A stretch of 64,000 bases of DNA from Enterobacteriaceae bacterium (GCA_902363335.1 CABIZV010000008.1:62001-126000); one strand, 5' to 3'; shown: positions 8,582 to 17,725, numbered from the stretch's first letter. Program-made: numbers and translations. Notes: generated by a model not told the origin, from the sequence alone.

Positions 8582-9136
8582 TTAGTTACTCTTCTTCTGG
8601 GCCGGGGCCTGATCTTTGGATTTGTCCTGCAGCTGCGACGGAACCAGAACGGTAGTGACGCGTTTGCCTTTGTCGCTAAACGCCTGCATTTTCTGCTCTT
8701 TGACCAGATAGGTGATCTTGTCGCCTTTGATATTACTATCAAGCTGCTCAAGGTAGGCGTTGCCGGTCAGCACCACGAAATCATTCTGCAATTCATAATG
8801 CATTTTTGAGGCATGACCTTTCACCGGCTTGCCGTTGTCCTGCATCTGATAGAAGGTCGCTGGATTACCGTAACCGTCGATCACTTCTTTGCCTTTTTGA
8901 TCCGCAGGACGGGTCACAACGACTTTATCGGCGTTGATTTTGATCGTGCCCTGGGTGACCACGACGTTGCCGGTAAAGGTAACCACGTTGCCTTGCATAT
9001 CCAGCGACTGCTGATCGGATTCGATATGAATCGGCTGATCGGTATCCCCGGTGAGCGCCATGGCTGGCAGGCTGGCCGCCAGCAATGTGCCGGCGAGCGC
9101 AAGCTTAAGGCTGAGTTTGTTTTTTCTGAATTTCAT
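8582..9136 (-). CDS. lptA: Periplasmic LPS-transport bridge protein LptA
   Basis: LptA forms the periplasmic beta-jellyroll bridge that carries LPS from LptC to LptD. The 184-residue precursor has a signal peptide with a likely cut after PAMA (about residue 27), then the OstA-like domain starting LTGDTDQPIHIESDQQS. The ATG at 9136 matches the E. coli start; an upstream in-frame start seven codons away is less likely. Its 5' end overlaps the 3' end of lptC by 32 bases, as in E. coli. Confidence 0.97.
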   Translation of the reverse strand: MKFRKNKLSLKLALAGTLLAASLPAMALTGDTDQPIHIESDQQSLDMQGNVVTFTGNVVVTQGTIKINADKVVVTRPADQKGKEVIDGYGNPATFYQMQDNGKPVKGHASKMHYELQNDFVVLTGNAYLEQLDSNIKGDKITYLVKEQKMQAFSDKGKRVTTVLVPSQLQDKSKDQAPAQKKSN

Positions 9137-9680
9137 AAGAGGTTCTAACCTTTTCAATCAACTCGGCGTTTTTGCTGCGTAAATTGCCGCGCATTTTCAG
9201 GCCGCTGGAATTAAATGTTGTTCCGTATAACGTCACCAGATCGTCAGAGGCAACATCCTGAGTAATCAGGTTTACCTGGGCGTTATCCGTCGTAATCTTA
9301 CGCAGTTGTGCATCTTCTGTCAGCGCGTTGATTTCAACGTGCCCGTAGAGGTACAGCATGCGATCGTTGGTCAGCTTGGCTTTATCGGCTTTAATCGACC
9401 AGGTTGGTACCTTGTTTGCGTCAAAAGTGGTCAATACCGGATGGGTAAACCACGATATTGCCTGATCGGAAAAATACTCCACATGCTCGGCGATAAGCCG
9501 ATAACTCAGAGCGCCTTCCGGGCTGTAAACTACCGTGTCGGTATGTTCGCTTTTATAGGTTGGGTCGCTGGTGTTGAGCGCTTGCGGACTTACTTCATCC
9601 TTATCGGCGAGATTCAGGCCGATGAGGACAAGCGCCACCAGTGCCAGCACAATAATAACCCAACGTCTGGTTTTACTCAT
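9105..9680 (-). CDS. lptC: LPS export inner-membrane protein LptC
   Basis: LptC anchors the Lpt bridge to LptB2FG. The 191-residue bitopic protein has one N-terminal membrane helix (about residues 7-25, VIIVLALVALVLIGLNLA) and a periplasmic beta-jellyroll domain related to LptA. Its start overlaps the kdsC stop by 4 bases and its end runs 32 bases into lptA, so kdsC-lptC-lptA-lptB read as one coupled unit. Confidence 0.97.
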   Translation of the reverse strand: MSKTRRWVIIVLALVALVLIGLNLADKDEVSPQALNTSDPTYKSEHTDTVVYSPEGALSYRLIAEHVEYFSDQAISWFTHPVLTTFDANKVPTWSIKADKAKLTNDRMLYLYGHVEINALTEDAQLRKITTDNAQVNLITQDVASDDLVTLYGTTFNSSGLKMRGNLRSKNAELIEKVRTSYEIQKKQTQP

Positions 9681-10243
9681 ATCGATTGCCCTTTGGCTTC
9701 TTCCAGCTTCCCTTGCGCCAGTAGCAGCAGGTCGCAGACTTCACGGACGGCACCCCGACCACCGGCAATGCGGGTGACATAATCTGCGCGTGGCAGCAGC
9801 AGCGGATGTGCATCCGCAACCGCAACGCTCAAACCGATTTCAGCCATAACCGGCCAGTCAATCAGATCGTCGCCGACGTAAGCGACCTGGTTTGGCTCAA
9901 GCGCCAGCTTCGCCAGCAGCTCGCGATAGGCAATGAGCTTATCCGACTGTCCCTGGTAGAGATGGCTAATACCCAGCGTGGCGCAGCGGTCTTCTAACAG
10001 TTTAGCCTTTCGTCCGGTAATAATCGCCACCTCAATGTCTGAGGTGAGGGCGCAGCGAATGCCATAACCGTCGCGCACGTTGAAGGCTTTCAGCTCCTCG
10101 CCGTTGTTGCCCATATAAATCAGGCCGTCTGAGAGCACCCCGTCAACATCGAGGATAAGCAGGCGAATTTGTTCCGCCTTAGCAATAAATTGTGGGCTCA
10201 CCGGGCCATAACAGGTGGCGACCGGGGCGACAGCATGACTCAT
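9677..10243 (-). CDS. kdsC: 3-deoxy-D-manno-octulosonate 8-phosphate phosphatase
   Basis: KdsC removes phosphate from Kdo-8-phosphate to give Kdo, the sugar that joins lipid A to the LPS core. The 188-residue HAD-family protein has the nucleophile motif LDVDGVLSDG (D32 and D34), IITGR (motif II) and the downstream VGDDLIDWPVM metal site. It lies 15 bases after kdsD, which makes the arabinose-5-phosphate used earlier in the same pathway. Confidence 0.97.
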   Translation of the reverse strand: MSHAVAPVATCYGPVSPQFIAKAEQIRLLILDVDGVLSDGLIYMGNNGEELKAFNVRDGYGIRCALTSDIEVAIITGRKAKLLEDRCATLGISHLYQGQSDKLIAYRELLAKLALEPNQVAYVGDDLIDWPVMAEIGLSVAVADAHPLLLPRADYVTRIAGGRGAVREVCDLLLLAQGKLEEAKGQSI

Positions 10244-10258
10244 TCTTTATATCCTTGA

Positions 10259-11245
10259 TTACACTACGCCTGCGCGCAGTAGGTCGTGCATATGTATCAC
10301 ACCTAGCAAATGGTCGCCATCGGCAACCAATACGCAGGTGATATGACGTGATTGCATCAGGTTCAATGCATCGACCGCCAGCATCTCTGGACGAATGCGA
10401 ATACCGCCTGGCGTCATTACGTCGGCAATGCCGAGCGTGCGGACGTCAACGCCGTTATCGAAGATTCGCCGCAGATCACCGTCGGTGAAAATACCTTTAA
10501 TCTGCATATTGTCGTCGCAGATGGCGGTCATGCCCAGATTTTTACGCGTAATCTCTAAAAGCGCATCACGCAGCGAAGCCTCGAGGCTTACCTGAGGAAT
10601 TTCATCTCCGGTATGCATGATATCGTTAACCCGCAGTAACAGCTTGCGACCAAGTGCGCCGCCGGGGTGCGACAGGGCGAAATCTTCCGCCGTGAAGCCG
10701 CGGGCTTTCAGTAGCGCGACGGCGAGAGCATCACCCATGACCAGAGCGGCCGTGGTGCTGGTGGTCGGCGCCAGGCCAAGCGGACAGGCTTCGCGTGGGA
10801 TTTTCACGCATAAATGAATATCTGCCGCGCGACCCATACTGCTCTCCGGGCGGCTGGTCATGCAGATAAGCGGCACTCTCAGCCGCTTCAATACCGGAAT
10901 CAGCGCCAGAATTTCGTTGGACTCACCGGAATTCGACAAGGCGATCACAACATCCTGTGGCGTCACCATCCCTAAGTCACCGTGAGCAGCCTCGCCGGGA
11001 TGAACAAAGAATGAAGATGTGCCCGTACTGGCGAAAGTGGCCGCCATTTTACGGCCAATATGCCCAGATTTGCCCATGCCCATGACGACCACTTTGCCGC
11101 CACAGTAAAAGATCTTCTCACACGCGTCGTTGAAATCCTGATTAATGTATTGATCGAGCTGTTCCAGCCCTTCTCGCTCAATCTCCAGAACCTCTCTTCC
11201 TGCTTGCTGGAAGTCGAAATTTGGCTGCAAATCTATTTGCGACAT
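10259..11245 (-). CDS. kdsD: D-arabinose 5-phosphate isomerase KdsD
   Basis: KdsD converts ribulose-5-phosphate to arabinose-5-phosphate, the first step of Kdo synthesis. The 328-residue protein has an N-terminal SIS domain (GMGKSGHIGRKMAATFASTG, then the SNSGES motif) followed by two CBS domains. The ATG at 11245 gives the family length and E. coli-like N-terminus MSQIDLQPNFDFQQAGREVL; the longer frame reading back into yrbG is rejected. It lies between yrbG (14 bases) and kdsC (15 bases). Confidence 0.97.
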   Translation of the reverse strand: MSQIDLQPNFDFQQAGREVLEIEREGLEQLDQYINQDFNDACEKIFYCGGKVVVMGMGKSGHIGRKMAATFASTGTSSFFVHPGEAAHGDLGMVTPQDVVIALSNSGESNEILALIPVLKRLRVPLICMTSRPESSMGRAADIHLCVKIPREACPLGLAPTTSTTAALVMGDALAVALLKARGFTAEDFALSHPGGALGRKLLLRVNDIMHTGDEIPQVSLEASLRDALLEITRKNLGMTAICDDNMQIKGIFTDGDLRRIFDNGVDVRTLGIADVMTPGGIRIRPEMLAVDALNLMQSRHITCVLVADGDHLLGVIHMHDLLRAGVV

Positions 11246-11259
11246 AGTGTTATCCCGAT

Positions 11260-12234
11260 TCATTCGATGAAAAGCGGCGTGCCCCAGTAGAGCAGTGCCA
11301 GCCATACAACAAACCCGCTGATTAACAGCATTCCTGCGCCGCGACCAACCTGCCTGCGACGCCAGCACAGCAGCGCGAAGACCACGCTGACCAGTACCAT
11401 CACGCCATAGTCGCGGGAGAACGCGAGCGGGTTAAAGGTTCCCGGTGCGATGAGCGCGGGGAGCCCCAGGACGATGGCGATATTAAAGAAATTGGAGCCG
11501 ATGATATTGCCGACGGCGATATCATTCTCACCTTTACGCACACCGGCAATTGCGGTGGCAAGCTCCGGTAAGCTGGTGCCTAGCGCGATAATCGTTAAGC
11601 CGATGGTCAGTTCGCTCATGGCAAAGTAGTTTGCCAGAACCGTTGCGTTATCAATCACCATCCGCGTCGCCATTGGCATGATGATTAAAGCCACGCCCAG
11701 CCATAAACAGGCGACGGGTAAAGAGCCATCGCGCGGCAGTTCAGCCAGCTGCTCTTGCGTAAATTTATCGTTGCCCTGACGTTCGGCCAATCTGGCTATT
11801 TTAATAATAAACACCAGCCAAAGGGCGGTGAGAATAAATAAAAAAATGCCGTCAAGGCGTGAAAGCTCACCATCATACAACACATACCCCGCCAGCAGGC
11901 TCACTACCAACATTAGCGGTATTTCGCGGCGCAGGATATCAGAATGCACGGTAAAAGGATGGAACAGGGCGGTGAGCCCGAGGATCAATAAGATGTTGAC
12001 GATGTTGGATCCGATAGCGGTTCCGACGGCGACATCAACCTGTCCATGGAGCGAGGCTGCGGCGGCGACAATAATTTCCGGCAACGATGTGCCTATACTA
12101 ACAACAGTCATCCCGATAATGAGCGGCGGGATCCCTAACGCACGGCATAAAATGGAGGCGGAGTACACCAGGCGGTCGGCGCTGTAGACCACCAGAAGTA
12201 AACCAATAATTAACAGAGCCGTGGCTAAGAGCAT
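11260..12234 (-). CDS. yrbG: Putative calcium/sodium:proton antiporter YrbG
   Basis: This is a CaCA-superfamily cation exchanger of the inner membrane with about ten predicted helices. The two inverted repeats each carry the alpha motif: SIGTSLPEIIVAAAA followed by GSNIVNILL in the first half, and ALGTSLPELATAIAG followed by GSNFFNIAIV in the second. The length is 324 residues (325 in E. coli). It is the promoter-proximal gene of yrbG-kdsD-kdsC-lptC-lptA-lptB. The transported ion in vivo is not established. Confidence 0.93.
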   Translation of the reverse strand: MLLATALLIIGLLLVVYSADRLVYSASILCRALGIPPLIIGMTVVSIGTSLPEIIVAAAASLHGQVDVAVGTAIGSNIVNILLILGLTALFHPFTVHSDILRREIPLMLVVSLLAGYVLYDGELSRLDGIFLFILTALWLVFIIKIARLAERQGNDKFTQEQLAELPRDGSLPVACLWLGVALIIMPMATRMVIDNATVLANYFAMSELTIGLTIIALGTSLPELATAIAGVRKGENDIAVGNIIGSNFFNIAIVLGLPALIAPGTFNPLAFSRDYGVMVLVSVVFALLCWRRRQVGRGAGMLLISGFVVWLALLYWGTPLFIE

Positions 12235-12422
12235 CTAAAGTCCTTTATTCGGGTATAATCGCCGGCCCGCACTTCTGGGCATGGCGAATTCCTAATTTTG
12301 ACTTTATGCGCAGGAAAAGTAAAACAAATGCCAGATTTCGTTAACCAGAGCGGTTAGGATTCTGTAAGAATGCAGGGGCAAGCAGGAGTTTGCTCTACTT
12401 AAGGACCTGGAAAGGTAAGCCT

Positions 12423-13235
12423 ATGAGCCAAAATCTAGCGAATTTAGTCGATATGCGCGACGTCACCTTTACGCGTGGCAATCGGGTTATCTTCGACAAT
12501 ATCTCGCTTTCGGTGCCGCGCGGCAAAATCACCGCGATTATGGGGCCGTCGGGGATTGGCAAGACCACGCTGTTACGCCTGATTGGCGGGCAGATCCCCC
12601 CGGATAGCGGAGAGATCCTCTTCGATGGCGAGAATGTGCCGCAGATGTCGCGATCTCGCTTATACACCGTGCGTAAGCGCATGAGTATGCTGTTTCAGTC
12701 GGGCGCATTGTTCACCGACATGAACGTCTTTGACAACGTTGCTTACCCGATTCGCGAACACACGAATTTGCCCGCTGAGCTACTAAAAAGCACGGTGATG
12801 ATGAAACTGGAAGCGGTCGGCCTGCGCGGGGCGGCTAAGCTGATGCCGTCTGAACTGTCCGGCGGAATGGCGCGGCGCGCGGCGTTGGCCCGTGCTATCG
12901 CGCTGGAACCGGATCTCATCATGTTTGATGAACCGTTTGTCGGTCAGGATCCGATAACCATGGGCGTGCTGGTGAAGCTGATTTCTGAACTCAACAGTGC
13001 GCTGGGTGTCACCTGTATTGTGGTTTCCCACGATGTACCGGAAGTGCTGAGCATCGCCGATTTCGCCTACATCATGGCAGACCGAAAAATCATCGCTCAT
13101 GGGAGCGCAACGTCGTTGCAGGAAAACGCCGATCCTCGGGTGCGTCAGTTCCTCGACGGTATCGCCGACGGCCCGGTGCCGTTCCGTTATCCGGCGGGCG
13201 ACTATCGCCGCGACCTCATTGGCACAGGGAGCTAA
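12423..13235 (+). CDS. mlaF: Phospholipid ABC transporter ATPase MlaF
   Basis: MlaF powers the MlaFEDB inner-membrane complex, which moves phospholipids between the inner membrane and periplasmic MlaC to keep outer-membrane lipid asymmetry. The 270-residue ATPase has Walker A GPSGIGKTT (41-49), the signature LSGGMARRAALARA, Walker B LIMFDEPFVGQD and the switch His in VVSHDVPE. The ATG at 12423 gives the E. coli N-terminus; an upstream start adds 11 residues not seen in the family. It is first in mlaFEDCB and diverges from yrbG across 188 bases. Confidence 0.97.
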   Translation: MSQNLANLVDMRDVTFTRGNRVIFDNISLSVPRGKITAIMGPSGIGKTTLLRLIGGQIPPDSGEILFDGENVPQMSRSRLYTVRKRMSMLFQSGALFTDMNVFDNVAYPIREHTNLPAELLKSTVMMKLEAVGLRGAAKLMPSELSGGMARRAALARAIALEPDLIMFDEPFVGQDPITMGVLVKLISELNSALGVTCIVVSHDVPEVLSIADFAYIMADRKIIAHGSATSLQENADPRVRQFLDGIADGPVPFRYPAGDYRRDLIGTGS

Positions 13236-13242
13236 ACGACTC

Positions 13243-14025
13243 ATGCTGTTAAATGCACTGGCAGCGCTGGGACATCGCGGTATTAAGACTATCGCAACGT
13301 TTGGGCGCGCCGGGTTAATGTTATTCAATGCCGTTATCGGCAAGCCAGAGTTTCGCAAACACGCGCCGCTGCTGATTCGTCAGCTTTATAACGTCGGCGT
13401 ACTTTCACTGGTTATCATCATTGTGTCGGGCGTGTTTATCGGCATGGTGCTGGGGCTTCAGGGCTATCTGGTGCTGACAACGTACAGCGCCGAGACCAGC
13501 CTCGGGATGCTGGTTTCGCTATCGCTGCTACGCGAGCTGGGGCCGGTGGTTGCCGCGTTACTCTTTGCCGGACGCGCGGGTTCAGCGTTGACCGCCGAAA
13601 TTGGCCTGATGCGCGCCACCGAACAGCTCTCCAGTATGGAAATGATGGCCGTCGATCCGCTGCGTCGCGTCATTTCTCCGCGCTTCTGGGCGGGCGTTAT
13701 CTCTTTACCACTGCTGACGATTATTTTTGTCGCCGTGGGGATCTGGGGCGGCTCTCTGGTCGGCGTCAGTTGGAAAGGGATTGATGCCGGGTTCTTCTGG
13801 TCGGCAATGCAAAATGCGGTGGACTGGCGTCTTGATCTGGTGAACTGCCTGATCAAAAGCGTTGTTTTCGCCATTACGGTGACATGGATTGCGTTATTTA
13901 ACGGTTACGATGCAATCCCCACTTCTGCCGGAATTAGCCGCGCGACCACCCGTACCGTGGTGCATGCGTCGCTGGCTGTTCTTGGGCTGGACTTTGTGCT
14001 GACGGCACTGATGTTTGGGAATTGA
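13243..14025 (+). CDS. mlaE: Phospholipid transport permease MlaE
   Basis: MlaE is the membrane-spanning permease of MlaFEDB. The 260-residue protein has the conserved SGVFIGMVLGLQGYL segment and the coupling-helix region RAGSALTAEIGLMRATEQ typical of the MlaE/YrbE family. The ATG at 13243 lies 7 bases after mlaF and matches E. coli; the open frame extends upstream through mlaF but that part is a shadow. Confidence 0.97.
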   Translation: MLLNALAALGHRGIKTIATFGRAGLMLFNAVIGKPEFRKHAPLLIRQLYNVGVLSLVIIIVSGVFIGMVLGLQGYLVLTTYSAETSLGMLVSLSLLRELGPVVAALLFAGRAGSALTAEIGLMRATEQLSSMEMMAVDPLRRVISPRFWAGVISLPLLTIIFVAVGIWGGSLVGVSWKGIDAGFFWSAMQNAVDWRLDLVNCLIKSVVFAITVTWIALFNGYDAIPTSAGISRATTRTVVHASLAVLGLDFVLTALMFGN

Positions 14026-14029
14026 GTGA

Positions 14030-14584
14030 ATGCAAACGAAAAAGAGTGAAATCTGGGTCGGTATTTTTCTGCTGGTTGCCCTGCTGGCGGCGCTGTTTAT
14101 CTGCCTGAAGGCGGCGGATGTGTCGTCAATTAAATCTGCACCAACTTACCGTGTTTATGCCACCTTCGATAACATCGGCGGCCTGAAAAGCCGTTCGCCG
14201 GTGCGAATTGGCGGCGTGGTGATTGGGCGTGTTGCCGATATCTCGCTGGATCCAAAAACCTATTTACCGCGCGTGGCTATCGACATTGAAGACAGCTATG
14301 ACCATATTCCCGACACCAGTTCGTTGGCGATTCGCACCTCGGGTCTGCTGGGTGAGCAATACCTGGCGCTGAATGTGGGTTTTGAAGACCCGGAACTGGG
14401 AACGTCTATCCTTAAAGACGGCAGCGTCATTCAGGACACGAAATCAGCAATGGTGCTCGAAGACTTGATTGGTCAGTTCCTTTACAACAGCAAAGGCGGC
14501 GACAATCAGAATTCAGGCGATGCGAAAACGTCAACTGACGAACATACTGATACGGCAGCGCCTGCTACTGGCTCGACGAATTAA
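14030..14584 (+). CDS. mlaD: Phospholipid-binding MCE protein MlaD
   Basis: MlaD forms a hexameric periplasmic ring on MlaFEB that passes lipid to or from MlaC. The 184-residue protein has one N-terminal membrane helix (about residues 8-27), then the MCE domain (YRVYATFDNIGGLKSRSPVRIGG), and a hydrophilic low-complexity tail rich in Thr, Asp and Gly. It starts 4 bases after mlaE. Confidence 0.97.
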   Translation: MQTKKSEIWVGIFLLVALLAALFICLKAADVSSIKSAPTYRVYATFDNIGGLKSRSPVRIGGVVIGRVADISLDPKTYLPRVAIDIEDSYDHIPDTSSLAIRTSGLLGEQYLALNVGFEDPELGTSILKDGSVIQDTKSAMVLEDLIGQFLYNSKGGDNQNSGDAKTSTDEHTDTAAPATGSTN

Positions 14585-14602
14585 TCTCAGGAGATACTCG
14601 AC

Positions 14603-15238
14603 ATGTTTAAACGTTTACTGATGGTCGCCATGTTGGTGATTGCGCCTTTAACGGCGGCTACGGCGGCAGACCAGACAAACCCTTACAAGCTGATGAATGA
14701 AGCGGCGCAAAAAACGTTCGACCGCCTGAAGAATGAACAGCCGAAGATTCGTTCTAACCCTAACTACCTGCGTGATGTCGTCGATCAGGAACTGCTGCCG
14801 TACGTGCAGGTGAAATATGCCGGTGCGCTGGTACTGGGTCGTTACTACAAAGATGCTACACCAGCTCAGCGTGAAGCGTACTTCACCGCGTTCCGCGAAT
14901 ACCTTAAACAAGCATACGGTCAGGCGCTGGCGATGTACCACGGTCAGACTTACCAGATTGCGCCTGAGCAGCCTCTGGGCGATGCCACCATCGTGCCAAT
15001 CCGCGTGACTATCGTTGATCCAAACGGTCGCCCGCCGGTACGTCTCGACTTCCAGTGGCGTAAAAATACCCAGTCGGGTAACTGGCAGGCTTACGACATG
15101 ATTGCGGAAGGGGTGAGCATGATCACCACTAAGCAAAATGAGTGGAGCGATCTGCTGCGTACCAAGGGCATTGATGGCCTGACTGCACAGCTGAAATCTA
15201 TCTCTGCACAGCCAATCACTCTGGAACAGAAAAAATAA
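14603..15238 (+). CDS. mlaC: Periplasmic phospholipid carrier MlaC
   Basis: MlaC shuttles phospholipid between the outer-membrane MlaA complex and MlaFEDB. The 211-residue precursor has a signal peptide ending near TAATAA (residue 22), then the Tol-tol-Ttg2-type domain beginning DQTNPYKLMNEAAQKTF. A GGAG ribosome site lies before the ATG. The stop overlaps the mlaB start as TAATG. Confidence 0.97.
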   Translation: MFKRLLMVAMLVIAPLTAATAADQTNPYKLMNEAAQKTFDRLKNEQPKIRSNPNYLRDVVDQELLPYVQVKYAGALVLGRYYKDATPAQREAYFTAFREYLKQAYGQALAMYHGQTYQIAPEQPLGDATIVPIRVTIVDPNGRPPVRLDFQWRKNTQSGNWQAYDMIAEGVSMITTKQNEWSDLLRTKGIDGLTAQLKSISAQPITLEQKK

Positions 15239-15528
15239 TGGCCGAACAGTTAAGCTGGACACGCGAAGGCGAACGCCTGGCGCTGCACGGTGAGCTGGAT
15301 CAGGACTTTCTGGTGTCTCTCTGGGACGCCAGAAAGGACGCAACGCAGGGCGTATCGGTGATTGACCTCAGCGGCTTGAGCCGTGTGGATACGGCGGGTC
15401 TGGCACTGCTGGTGCATCTGGTCGAGCTGATTCGCGTCCAGGGGCGCACGCCGAGCCTTGAAGGCGTAAGCGAAAAAGTCGCCACGCTGAAAGGGTTATA
15501 TAATTTGCCCGAAGATATGATCCCTTAA
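15238..15528 (+). CDS. mlaB: STAS-domain regulator of phospholipid transport MlaB
   Basis: MlaB is the small cytoplasmic STAS protein bound to MlaF and needed for the assembly and activity of MlaFEDB. The 96-residue protein has the STAS core VIDLSGLSRVDTAGLALLVH. It shares a base with the mlaC stop, so its translation is probably coupled. It ends the operon and is followed by a strong terminator. Confidence 0.95.
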   Translation: MAEQLSWTREGERLALHGELDQDFLVSLWDARKDATQGVSVIDLSGLSRVDTAGLALLVHLVELIRVQGRTPSLEGVSEKVATLKGLYNLPEDMIP

Positions 15529-15561
15529 AAATTTCAGTACGTTATTGTCGCCAATATTCTT

Positions 15562-15595
15562 AAAGCCCCATCAATCTCAACGATGGGGCTTTTTG
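15562..15595 (+). terminator. Intrinsic terminator after mlaFEDCB
   Basis: An 11-bp stem (AAAGCCCCATC with GATGGGGCTTT) closes a 9-base loop and ends in a T run, between mlaB and ibaG. Confidence 0.9.
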
Positions 15596-15665
15596 CTTGT
15601 TTAAGACTGCGTCACTTTCCTCTAAGATGTGGGGCTGTTTTCACTCTCAAATGAAATGCGAACCT

Positions 15666-15920
15666 ATGGAAAATAATGAAATTCAGACCGTGCTAATGAA
15701 CGCACTCTCCCTTCAGGAAGTTCTCGTTTCTGGTGATGGCAGCCACTTCCAGGTGATTGCTGTGGGTGAGATGTTTGATGGCATGAGCCGGGTTAAGAAG
15801 CAGCAGACTATCTACGGCCCGCTGATGGAGTACCTTGCGGACAACCGCATCCATGCCCTGTCGATCAAAGCGTATACCCCGCAAGAGTGGGCACGCGATC
15901 GCAAACTCAACGGTTTTTGA
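15666..15920 (+). CDS. ibaG: BolA-family acid stress / iron-sulfur protein IbaG
   Basis: IbaG is a BolA-like protein that partners monothiol glutaredoxin in iron-sulfur handling and is linked to acid stress. The 84-residue product starts MENNEIQTVLMNAL and has the BolA core VSGDGSHFQVIAVGEMFDGMSRVKKQQ. An in-frame ATG at 15651 would add five residues (MKCEP); neither start has a strong ribosome site, so the choice follows the conserved block. It precedes murA by 65 bases. Confidence 0.92.
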   Translation: MENNEIQTVLMNALSLQEVLVSGDGSHFQVIAVGEMFDGMSRVKKQQTIYGPLMEYLADNRIHALSIKAYTPQEWARDRKLNGF

Positions 15921-15926
15921 GCCAGG

Positions 15927-15948
15927 GGAAAAGTGGCATCACTTTTCC
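15927..15948. other. Perfect hairpin between ibaG and murA
   Basis: GGAAAAGT and ACTTTTCC arms (8 bp, no mismatch) enclose a 6-base loop. No T run follows, so it is not a standard terminator; it may affect mRNA stability or murA expression. Confidence 0.4.
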
Positions 15949-15985
15949 GGTGGCGAACGTGAATACTTAACAGAGATTAGATTTG

Positions 15986-17245
15986 ATGGATAAATTTCGT
16001 GTGCAGGGGCCGACCCGCCTTCAGGGTGAGGTCACCATTAGCGGTGCAAAAAATGCAGCCCTGCCGATTCTTTTTGCCGCTTTGCTGGCAGAAGACCCGG
16101 TTGAGATCCAAAACGTACCAAAACTGAAAGACGTTGATACCTCCATGAAGCTGCTGACGCAGCTGGGTGCGAAGGTTGAACGCAATGGTTCGGTATGGAT
16201 TGATGCAAGTTCGGTGAACGTATTCTGCGCGCCGTACGACCTGGTGAAAACCATGCGTGCTTCTATCTGGGCATTAGGGCCGCTGGTGGCGCGTTTTGGT
16301 CAGGGTCAGGTGTCTTTGCCTGGCGGTTGCACCATCGGCGCACGTCCGGTCGATCTGCACATTTCTGGCCTTGAGCAGTTAGGTGCGGAAATCAAACTGG
16401 AAGAAGGTTACGTCAAAGCGTCCGTGAATGGTCGTCTGAAAGGCGCACACATCGTGATGGACATGGTCAGCGTTGGCGCGACCGTCACCATCATGACCGC
16501 CGCGACGCTGGCGGAAGGGACAACCGTCATCGAAAACGCCGCGCGTGAGCCGGAGATCGTCGATACGGCGAACTTCCTCAATGCGATGGGCGCGAAGGTG
16601 AGCGGCCAGGGTACCGACCGCATTACTATCGAAGGCGTTAAGCGCCTGGGCGGCGGCGTGTATCGCGTTCTGCCTGACCGTATTGAAACCGGCACCTTCC
16701 TGGTGGCGGCGGCAATTTCCGGCGGCAAAATTGTTTGTCGTAACGCGAAACCAGACACCCTGGATGCGGTACTGGCTAAGCTTCGTGAAGCCGGCGCAGA
16801 CGTTGAAATTGGTGAAGACTGGGTTAGCCTGGATATGCACGGCAAGCGCCCGAAAGCGGTCAACGTGCGTACCGCGCCACATCCTGCTTTCCCAACCGAC
16901 ATGCAGGCGCAGTTCACCTTGCTGAACCTGGTGGCAGAAGGTACTGGTGTTATCACCGAAACGGTATTTGAAAACCGCTTTATGCACATACCGGAACTTA
17001 TCCGTATGGGCGCACACGCGGAAATTGAAAGCAATACCGCCATTTGTCATGGCGTTGAGCAGCTCTCAGGCGCTCAGGTCATGGCAACCGACCTGCGCGC
17101 ATCTGCAAGCCTCGTGCTGGCAGGCTGTATCGCTCAGGGGACCACGATCGTTGACCGTATTTATCACATCGACCGTGGCTATGAGCGCATTGAAGACAAG
17201 CTAAGCGCGTTAGGCGCAAACATCGAGCGTATTAAGGGCGAGTAA
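15986..17245 (+). CDS. murA: UDP-N-acetylglucosamine 1-carboxyvinyltransferase
   Basis: MurA transfers enolpyruvate from PEP to UDP-GlcNAc, the first committed step of peptidoglycan synthesis in the cytoplasm. The 419-residue protein has the EPSP-synthase-like fold and the catalytic loop LPGGCTIGARPVDLH with C115, the residue modified by fosfomycin, so this copy has the usual drug-sensitive active site. The ATG at 15986 is preferred to the adjacent TTG at 15983. A terminator follows directly. Confidence 0.98.
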   Translation: MDKFRVQGPTRLQGEVTISGAKNAALPILFAALLAEDPVEIQNVPKLKDVDTSMKLLTQLGAKVERNGSVWIDASSVNVFCAPYDLVKTMRASIWALGPLVARFGQGQVSLPGGCTIGARPVDLHISGLEQLGAEIKLEEGYVKASVNGRLKGAHIVMDMVSVGATVTIMTAATLAEGTTVIENAAREPEIVDTANFLNAMGAKVSGQGTDRITIEGVKRLGGGVYRVLPDRIETGTFLVAAAISGGKIVCRNAKPDTLDAVLAKLREAGADVEIGEDWVSLDMHGKRPKAVNVRTAPHPAFPTDMQAQFTLLNLVAEGTGVITETVFENRFMHIPELIRMGAHAEIESNTAICHGVEQLSGAQVMATDLRASASLVLAGCIAQGTTIVDRIYHIDRGYERIEDKLSALGANIERIKGE

Positions 17246-17261
17246 TCGCAACGCTTGATAC

Positions 17262-17294
17262 ACGCCCTCTGGCCCGTCTGGAGGGCGTTATTTT
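17262..17294 (+). terminator. Terminator between convergent murA and sfsB
   Basis: ACGCCCTC and GAGGGCGT arms pair around an 11-base loop, followed by TATTTTT. The downstream arm reaches the sfsB stop, so the element may serve both strands. Confidence 0.8.
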
Positions 17295-17560
17295 TCCCGG
17301 TCAGACCTGCGCATTGCTTTCGTTCTATCAATAAACTCATGGGTTATCGGATCGTGATAGCGCGATGGCCAGATTATCCACGGTTCGGTTTCCAGTACCT
17401 TCGCAATAATTACTTCCCCTTTTGGCCAGGGGCGCGACAGCACATTGGCTAACGTCGACGAACTGAGGCCGTTCTTACGTGATTCTGCGGCCATTGACGT
17501 GCCTTTTTTATGCAACCCCGCGATAATATCTGCCGGATGCCAGTCGATAAGCTTATCCAT
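17288..17560 (-). CDS. sfsB: Ner-like DNA-binding regulator SfsB (Nlp)
   Basis: SfsB/Nlp is a small DNA-binding protein related to the Ner repressor of phage Mu, reported in E. coli to influence maltose genes. The 90-residue product has the Ner-like winged/HTH domain DWHPADIIAGLHKKGTSM, then SSSTLANVLSRPWPKGE and IIWPSRYHD. It converges with murA at 42 bases and is separated from ispB by 192 AT-rich bases. Its resemblance to a phage repressor suggests an old domestication event shared by enterics, not a recent insertion. Confidence 0.92.
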   Translation of the reverse strand: MDKLIDWHPADIIAGLHKKGTSMAAESRKNGLSSSTLANVLSRPWPKGEVIIAKVLETEPWIIWPSRYHDPITHEFIDRTKAMRRSDREK

Positions 17561-17725
17561 ACTTCCTCCCTGAGAATACTGTTTAAATCATCATGTCGAA
17601 TGAGGAATGTACTGTATCGCTCTTTTCAGGAAGTTTCTAAAAAGTTCTAGTAAGTTTCTTTAAATTCGGAATAAGTTAATTTTTGGCCCTAAGACAAGGG
17701 GCGTTTTGGCATGTTTGGGAAGTTT

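Noticed and set aside
13099..13242. Upstream extension of mlaE through the end of mlaF
   Set aside because: The conserved MlaE N-terminus starts at 13243; the extension is the out-of-frame mlaF sequence.
17288..17560. sfsB as part of a prophage remnant
   Set aside because: The protein resembles Mu Ner, but it is found at this site across enterics and no other phage genes are near.
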